Shown here: one piece after another, positions 7,360 to 10,723 of the stretch | Layout: every line of letters begins with the position of its first letter | Position numbering within the stretch: the stretch's first letter is position 1 | Assembly (NCBI GenBank): GCA_014804915.1 | Contig: JAAUYW010000156.1 | Span: 1 to 10,723, forward strand | Direction: 5' to 3' | DNA from: Desulfovibrio sp. | Lineage (GTDB): Bacteria > Desulfobacterota > Desulfovibrionia > Desulfovibrionales > Desulfovibrionaceae | Length of the DNA stretch: 10,723 nucleotides | The notes under the pieces: generated by a model | Databases searched by the model: none | What the model saw: only the letters and a program-made list of their open reading frames with translations | What the model was told of the DNA's origin: nothing | Translations under genes and position numbers: made by a program

Positions 7360-7379
7360 GACCGCGTCTGGCGTAAAAG
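7351..7379 (+). promoter_or_regulatory. Possible promoter of ypfJ-hisI-hisG
   Basis: TTGCAA at 7351-7356 is followed after 17 nt by TAAAAG at 7374-7379, a poor -10 match (3/6). The spacing is ideal and the -35 lies in the right-hand CTTGCAAGTG copy, mirroring the radA side. An alternative -10 around CTTTAT (7388-7393) has no clear -35. Confidence 0.25.
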
Positions 7380-7416
7380 CAGAAAATCTTTATGAAATGA
7401 ACTTTTGGGAGGCGGT

Positions 7417-8274
7417 ATGCGCTGGCAAAATCGCGCAGGCAGCGACAATGTGGAAGATCGCCGCAGCTCGGGGCGAATGCCCCTGGCCGGCTTGCCTATT
7501 GGAGGCAAGGCCGGCGCCGTGCTGCTCATCGCAGTGGTGGTAGCCGGTTTTTTTGGCTATGACCTTTCGCCTGTGCTCAATATGCTCGGGGGCGGCAGCC
7601 CTGCGCAGATCAGCGCGCCAGCGCAGCGAAGCCAGGGGGATGACGAACTTGCGCGCTTTACGTCTGTCGCGCTCAAAACAACGGAGGACACCTGGAGCCA
7701 GATTTTCCAGCGCGCAGGCAGGCAGTACGCGCCTGCCACGCTTGTCCTCTATTCGGGCGCAACCGACACAGCCTGCGGCTATGGCGAAAGCGCCATGGGG
7801 CCGTTCTACTGCCCTGCTGATCACAAGGTTTACATTGACCTGTCCTTTTACAATGACATGGAGCGTAAACTGGGCGGCGGCGGAGATTTCGCGCTTGGCT
7901 ATGTTCTCGCGCATGAAATTGGCCACCATGTGCAAAACCAGCTTGGCATTGCCCAGGAAGCGCGCGCGCGCATGGAAAGGGCCTCGCCGGCAGAGGCCAA
8001 CCGCATCTCCGTAATGCAGGAGCTGCAGGCGGACTGCTTTGCCGGAGTGTGGGGCAGCCATATGCGGGAAGCCGGCATTCTCGAGTCCGGCGATCTTCAG
8101 GAAGCGCTCAATACCGCTTCAGCAATCGGAGACGACAGGCTGCAGCGCCAGAGCGGCGGGCGCGTGATTCCGGACAGCTTTACGCACGGCACCTCCAGGC
8201 AGAGATATGAATGGTTCAAGCGCGGCTTTGACAGCGGCGATCCGGCCCAGTGCAACACTTTCACAGGCATATAG
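7417..8274 (+). CDS. ypfJ: YpfJ-family neutral zinc metallopeptidase, membrane-anchored
   Basis: The 285-aa protein matches E. coli YpfJ along its whole length. It has an N-terminal [12 protein letters not shown] motif, one transmembrane helix (about 33-49, [17 protein letters not shown]), MGPFYCPAD near 127-135, the zinc-binding HEIGHH at 166-171 and [14 protein letters not shown] near 200-213. The C-terminus reads [26 protein letters not shown]. The HExxH is consistent with a peptidase whose domain lies outside the inner membrane; the natural substrate of the family is not known to me. ATG 7417 has GGAGG at 7408-7412 with a short 4-nt spacer. A TTG at 7405 would overlap that SD and is rejected. 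hisI starts 12 nt downstream, so the two are probably co-transcribed, although no functional link to histidine synthesis is evident. Confidence 0.95.
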   Translation: MRWQNRAGSDNVEDRRSSGRMPLAGLPIGGKAGAVLLIAVVVAGFFGYDLSPVLNMLGGGSPAQISAPAQRSQGDDELARFTSVALKTTEDTWSQIFQRAGRQYAPATLVLYSGATDTACGYGESAMGPFYCPADHKVYIDLSFYNDMERKLGGGGDFALGYVLAHEIGHHVQNQLGIAQEARARMERASPAEANRISVMQELQADCFAGVWGSHMREAGILESGDLQEALNTASAIGDDRLQRQSGGRVIPDSFTHGTSRQRYEWFKRGFDSGDPAQCNTFTGI

Positions 8275-8286
8275 GGCCCAGGGCAG

Positions 8287-8661
8287 ATGACAGCGTTTGT
8301 GCCTGACTTTTCCGGCGGACTCTTGCCGGCCATCGCGCAGGATGCTGACAGCGGCGAAGTGCTGATGCTGGCCTGGATGAATGCCGAAGCCTGGGAAAAA
8401 ACCCTCGCAACCGGCGAAGCCCACTATTTCAGCCGTAGCAGACAGAAATTGTGGCACAAGGGCGAAACCTCCGGCAACATCCAGTCTGTGCGGGCAATCC
8501 GCCTGGATTGCGATCAGGACGCGATTTTGCTGCTCGTGCGCCAGCATGGCGAAGCCGCCTGCCATACTGGCCATCGAAGCTGCTTTTACCGCGAGCTGGA
8601 AAACGGAAAGATCTCGGAATGTTCGCCAGTAATATTCGACCCTGCCAAAGTTTACGGCTAA
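8287..8661 (+). CDS. hisI: Phosphoribosyl-AMP cyclohydrolase (HisI, monofunctional)
   Basis: HisI opens the adenine ring of phosphoribosyl-AMP, the third step of histidine synthesis, in the cytoplasm. The 124-aa protein has the family motifs VLMLAWMN near 25-32, HYFSRSR near 46-52, WHKGETSGN at 56-64, and the metal-binding DCDQD at 74-78 (D74, D76, D78 for Mg; C75 for Zn). [10 protein letters not shown] follows, carrying the other zinc cysteines C92 and C99. No HisE pyrophosphohydrolase domain follows, so step two must be encoded elsewhere. ATG 8287 has a weak SD (AGGGC) just upstream, and the gene sits between ypfJ (12 nt) and hisG (22 nt). Confidence 0.97.
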   Translation: MTAFVPDFSGGLLPAIAQDADSGEVLMLAWMNAEAWEKTLATGEAHYFSRSRQKLWHKGETSGNIQSVRAIRLDCDQDAILLLVRQHGEAACHTGHRSCFYRELENGKISECSPVIFDPAKVYG

Positions 8662-8683
8662 CTACCAACCAGAGGCCAATGTA

Positions 8684-9592
8684 ATGCCAGATTCATTCAA
8701 TGAAGCGACAGGAGCGGAGAAGCTCAAGCTGGGGCTGCCCAAGGGCTCGCTTGAAGATGCCACAATCAGGCTGTTTGACGCTGCAGGCTGGCGCATTCGC
8801 AAGCATTCCAGAAATTATTTTCCGGAAGTGAATGATCCGGAACTGAGCATCTCGCTTGCCCGCGCCCAGGAAATAGGCGGCTATGTCGCAAGGGGCGTGC
8901 TGGATGCAGGCATAACCGGCCTGGACTGGCTAGCTGAAGGCGGAGATACGGACAAGGTAATGCGCCTGGCGGAGCTGGTCTATTCAAAAAACTCGTTCAG
9001 GCCCTGTCGCTGGGTGCTGGCTGTGGCCGGCGATTCCCCGTATTGCAAGCCCTCGGACCTTGCTGGCAGGCGCATTGCGACAGAACTGCGCAATGTGACA
9101 GCGCAATATTTCCGGGGCCTGGGCATACCGGTTGAAATTTTTCATTCCTATGGCGCCACAGAAGCCAAGGTGGTGGAAGGGCTTGCTGACGGCATAGTGG
9201 AAGTTACGGAAACCGGCGCGACAATCGCCGCGCACGGACTGCGAATTATTGACGAGGTGATGATTTCATGCCCGGCCATTATCGCCAATCCCCTGGCCTG
9301 GCAAAATCCGGCCAAAAGGGCCAAACTGGAGCAGATAACCTTGCTGGTGGAAGGGGCCTTGCGCGCGCAAAACCTGGTCGCGCTCAAAATGAACGCCCCA
9401 GCCGCGAATCTGGACGCCATCCTGGCAATGCTGCCCGCGCTTAATTCCCCAACTATCTCCCCCCTGCGCGACCCGAGCTGGGTATCGCTCGAAACTGTTG
9501 TTGATTCCGGCCTGGTGCGGGAACTCATCCCCAGCCTGCGACTGGCGGGCGCGGAAGGCATTATCGAATACGCGCTGAACAAGGTCATCTAG
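8684..9592 (+). CDS. hisG: ATP phosphoribosyltransferase, long form (HisG)
   Basis: HisG joins ATP and PRPP, the first and committed step of histidine synthesis. At 302 aa this is the long, self-contained form with a C-terminal ACT-like regulatory domain (about 225-302), so no HisZ partner is expected. Visible features are KLGLPKGSL near 15-22, the substrate-binding DAGITGLDWL near 74-83, DLAGRRIATELRN near 125-137, and the PRPP-binding segment EVTETGATIAAHGL at 173-186. The start ATG has AGAGG at 8671-8675 with an 8-nt spacer. Feedback inhibition by histidine through the C-terminal domain is known for this family. The reading frame stays open for a further 73 codons after the TAG, with no start codon before the last third (see findings). 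Confidence 0.97.
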   Translation: MPDSFNEATGAEKLKLGLPKGSLEDATIRLFDAAGWRIRKHSRNYFPEVNDPELSISLARAQEIGGYVARGVLDAGITGLDWLAEGGDTDKVMRLAELVYSKNSFRPCRWVLAVAGDSPYCKPSDLAGRRIATELRNVTAQYFRGLGIPVEIFHSYGATEAKVVEGLADGIVEVTETGATIAAHGLRIIDEVMISCPAIIANPLAWQNPAKRAKLEQITLLVEGALRAQNLVALKMNAPAANLDAILAMLPALNSPTISPLRDPSWVSLETVVDSGLVRELIPSLRLAGAEGIIEYALNKVI

Positions 9593-9608
9593 CGCTACAG
9601 CTGTAAAA

Positions 9609-9689
9609 CAGGTTCAGCGGACATTGAAAATGGGAAAATCCTTGTCGGACGGGGATTTTATTCTGTAAGAATTGTCCACTCCGAACCTG
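9609..9689. repeat. Nested inverted repeats downstream of hisG, possible structured RNA
   Basis: CAGGTTC (9609-9615) pairs with GAACCTG (9683-9689). Just inside, GGACA (9619-9623) pairs with TGTCC (9674-9678). At the core, AAAATCC (9635-9641) pairs with GGATTTT (9653-9659) around an 11-nt loop. Together they allow one interrupted long stem with an inner hairpin, starting 17 nt after the hisG stop. The function is unknown. Confidence 0.45.
9635..9664 (+). terminator. Weak candidate terminator for hisG
   Basis: AAAATCC and GGATTTT form a perfect 7-bp stem with an 11-nt loop, and the 3' arm runs into TTTTATTCT, a U-rich but broken tail. It is the only hairpin with a U-rich 3' side in the correct orientation after hisG. 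The stem is weak and the loop long, so it may only attenuate. Confidence 0.3.
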
Positions 9690-9907
9690 CCAAATGCCGC
9701 GTAAACCGCTTCCGGTCTATGTCCGCAGACCCTACAAAATTACCTACTTTTGAAAATATTAAACCTTGGCCGGGAATATTACCTATTGCAGGCGCAAATA
9801 TGCGTAATCAGTAAAGATTTAGGGTTGGTGTTCAGTTATGATTTATAATCGGTCAATATATAAAAAGAGCTGCGCGTTATGGCGACCGTCTGATGACGCA
9901 GCGGGCA

Positions 9908-9931
9908 GAGCATTTTTCATATGAAATGCTC
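9908..9931. repeat. 8-bp inverted repeat around a TTTCATATGAAA palindrome
   Basis: GAGCATTT (9908-9915) is the reverse complement of AAATGCTC (9924-9931), with the loop TTCATATG. The centre, TTTCATATGAAA, is itself a perfect palindrome. The repeat directly adjoins the A8 tract of the neighbouring terminator. On the minus strand it lies just past the U-run, so it may stabilise the end of a read-through transcript or be a protein-binding site. Confidence 0.45.
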
Positions 9932-9966
9932 AAAAAAAACGGCGTCTGCAGGAATTGCGGACGCCG
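9932..9966 (-). terminator. Intrinsic terminator of the darP transcript
   Basis: On the minus strand, CGGCGTC pairs perfectly with GACGCCG (7 bp). A C-A mismatch and two more pairs follow, around the 7-nt loop AATTCCT, and the hairpin is followed at once by eight T (9939-9932). This is a textbook Rho-independent terminator. It lies about 95 nt beyond the darP stop at 10060, with no other minus-strand gene between, so it most likely ends the darP mRNA. Confidence 0.8.
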
Positions 9967-10031
9967 CTTCCCATCTGGACAAATTCGTCTTCAAGTTCCG
10001 CAACCAGAAAATGTCCCTGTCGTATGGCTCG

Positions 10032-10052
10032 AGGGCCAGGCAGGCTGGCCCT
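10032..10052. repeat. Perfect 8-bp hairpin just downstream of darP
   Basis: AGGGCCAG (10032-10039) and CTGGCCCT (10045-10052) form a perfect GC-rich stem with a 5-nt loop. There is no T-run on either side, so it is not an intrinsic terminator. A second perfect hairpin, TGGCAGC/GCTGCCA (10066-10082), lies inside the 3' end of darP. The pair could protect the mRNA 3' end. Confidence 0.45.
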
Positions 10053-10059
10053 GCGGCTG

Positions 10060-10647
10060 CTAGCTTGGCAGCAGGGCTGCCAGGGCGTCAAACAGCTCGC
10101 GGCTGGCGCTGGCGGTTTCGGACGGACTTGTCTGGCGCTGGCCCCGGGCGCGTCGCGCAAGCTCGCGCAATCTCCTCAACGTATCCGGCTGGGGCGTGCC
10201 CAGCATTCCGGGAATTGTGAAAGCAAGAAACCGCTTCAGAACCTTGTTCAAATCCCGCTCTGGCGCATTGAGCAGCATTTCCGTATAGTTTTTCGCAACT
10301 ACCAGCCATTCCGAACGCTGCGGCCTCGCGTTTCTGGCCGCAGCCAGCGCTGTCGCAATCGCGCCGGCATCAACGGAGCGCATTAGCTTTCCGATATACT
10401 GGCGCTGGCGCCGCTGCGCTTCACGATCGCGGATATTGTCAAGATCGGTCAGCGCGGCGGTCAGCTCTTCCGGTAAATTGAGGGCGCCGCGCTCGGCCGG
10501 AGTGAGACCGGTGAGCTCTTCGCCAAGTTTTTGCAGGGCTACGCTTTCGCGCTTTCTGGCCGAGCGGCTGGGCTGCTGCCCCTCTTCGCCGTTTTCCTGC
10601 TTCCTGCCAGCAAATTGCGGCCTGCGGGCCGGTTTTGGTTTGGGCAT
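10060..10647 (-). CDS. darP: Ribosome biogenesis factor DarP / YjgA family (DUF615)
   Basis: DarP (YjgA) binds late 50S ribosomal precursors and helps their maturation. The 195-aa protein matches the family in its central core: SRSARKRES..LQKLGEELTGL near 27-47, then NLPEELTAALTDLDNIRD. The strongly basic REAQRRQRQYIGKLMRSVD follows near 95-113. The N-terminus is a basic, disordered-looking tail (MPKPKPARRPQ) that is Pro- and Lys/Arg-rich, and the C-terminus has REL..RARGQR followed by a family-like SASRELFDALAALLP. ATG 10647 has an AAGGTGA SD about 8 nt upstream. It lies 30 nt after the end of a probable membrane-protein gene, so it may be distal in an operon. Its transcript ends at the terminator at 9932-9966. 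Confidence 0.85.
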   Translation of the reverse strand: MPKPKPARRPQFAGRKQENGEEGQQPSRSARKRESVALQKLGEELTGLTPAERGALNLPEELTAALTDLDNIRDREAQRRQRQYIGKLMRSVDAGAIATALAAARNARPQRSEWLVVAKNYTEMLLNAPERDLNKVLKRFLAFTIPGMLGTPQPDTLRRLRELARRARGQRQTSPSETASASRELFDALAALLPS

Positions 10648-10677
10648 AATCTTTCACCTTTCCTTGTTATTGAATGC

Positions 10678-10723
10678 CTAAAAATATATCCCCAGAATGA
10701 TTCCCGCCAGAATGACAGGCGAG
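10678..10723 (-). CDS. 3' end of a probable membrane protein gene (partial)
   Basis: Reading leftward from the window edge, the frame encodes SPVILAGIILGIYF followed by TAG at 10680-10678, a strongly hydrophobic run typical of a C-terminal transmembrane helix. The codons fit the neighbouring genes, and the stop lies 30 nt before the darP ATG, a normal operon spacing. Only 14 residues are visible, so the family cannot be named and the coding status is inferred. Confidence 0.4.
   Translation of the reverse strand, partial: SPVILAGIILGIYF

Larger units (their letters stand above)
9593..10059. other. Long convergent intergenic region between hisG and darP
   Basis: About 467 bp lie between the two convergent stops, far more than in the rest of this compact window. 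The first 330 bp look clearly richer in A and T than the neighbouring genes. No gene with a good start and SD is visible. A 28-codon frame at 9838-9924 begins with ATG but lacks an SD and overlaps the TATAAT. The region holds several inverted repeats, a TATAAT on the plus strand at 9844-9849 without a good -35, and an intrinsic terminator for darP. No tRNA, tmRNA, 6S, RNase P or SRP RNA signature was recognised. Confidence 0.6.

Noticed and set aside
7302..7529. Upstream extension of radA to a start at 7529 (520 aa)
   Set aside because: It would run through the divergent promoter region and overlap ypfJ antisense. RadA proteins start just before the zinc finger, at ATG 7301.
9838..9924. A 28-codon small ORF starting with MIYNRS
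   Set aside because: The ATG has no SD at a usable distance, and the TATAAT sequence lies inside the frame, so a transcript from it would not contain the start. No hydrophobic or other recognisable feature.
9921..10220. A 99-codon plus-strand frame overlapping the darP 3' end
   Set aside because: No SD precedes the ATG, the frame runs through the terminator hairpin and about 160 bp antisense to darP, and the second half has the Arg/Ala/Gly-rich look of a shadow frame.

Overview
The window is an ordinary-looking chromosomal stretch of a fairly GC-rich Gram-negative bacterium. It carries nine essentially complete genes, one gene broken near its 5' end, and a gene fragment at the right edge. 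I see no IS element, phage gene, CRISPR array, tRNA or rRNA. The ClpS/ClpA/Aat set, long-form HisG next to a monofunctional HisI, and a DarP/YjgA (DUF615) protein fit a proteobacterial relative. From memory, the clpS-clpA-aat order and hisI-hisG adjacency resemble Desulfovibrio-type genomes, but this placement is an inference.

Layout. (1) 1-145: intergenic, with a perfect 9-bp inverted repeat. (2) 146-1852 (+): a NERD-domain SF1 (UvrD-like) helicase gene with an in-frame TGA at codon 56. A GTG restart with its own Shine-Dalgarno (SD) sequence lies 9 nt after the stop. (3) 7301-1859 (-): five genes in one direction, radA, a CYTH-domain gene (4-nt ATGA overlap with radA), clpS, clpA and aat. 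aat meets the helicase gene tail to tail with only 6 bp between. (4) 7302-7416: divergent intergenic region with two identical copies of a 10-bp element built on the palindrome CTTGCAAG. The copies are spaced exactly 20 bp and overlap predicted -35 boxes of both promoters; radA looks leaderless. (5) 7417-9592 (+): ypfJ, hisI and hisG, closely packed. (6) 9593-10059: an unusually long convergent intergenic region, visibly more AT-rich. It has overlapping, partly mutually exclusive inverted repeats, a perfect TATAAT, and a strong minus-strand intrinsic terminator. (7) 10647-10060 (-): darP/yjgA, preceded 30 nt upstream by the 3' end of a probable membrane protein gene running off the window.

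How the genes work together. clpS, clpA and aat form a bacterial N-degron module. Aat adds Leu/Phe to N-terminal Lys/Arg, ClpS captures the resulting N-degrons, and ClpA unfolds them for ClpP, which is encoded elsewhere. hisG and hisI encode the first and third steps of histidine biosynthesis. radA serves recombination and DNA repair. darP serves 50S ribosome assembly.

I find no clear candidate for a wholly new system. The best leads are the nonsense codon with a built-in restart in the NERD helicase, the repeated palindrome shared by the divergent radA/ypfJ promoters, and the structured 9593-10059 region.
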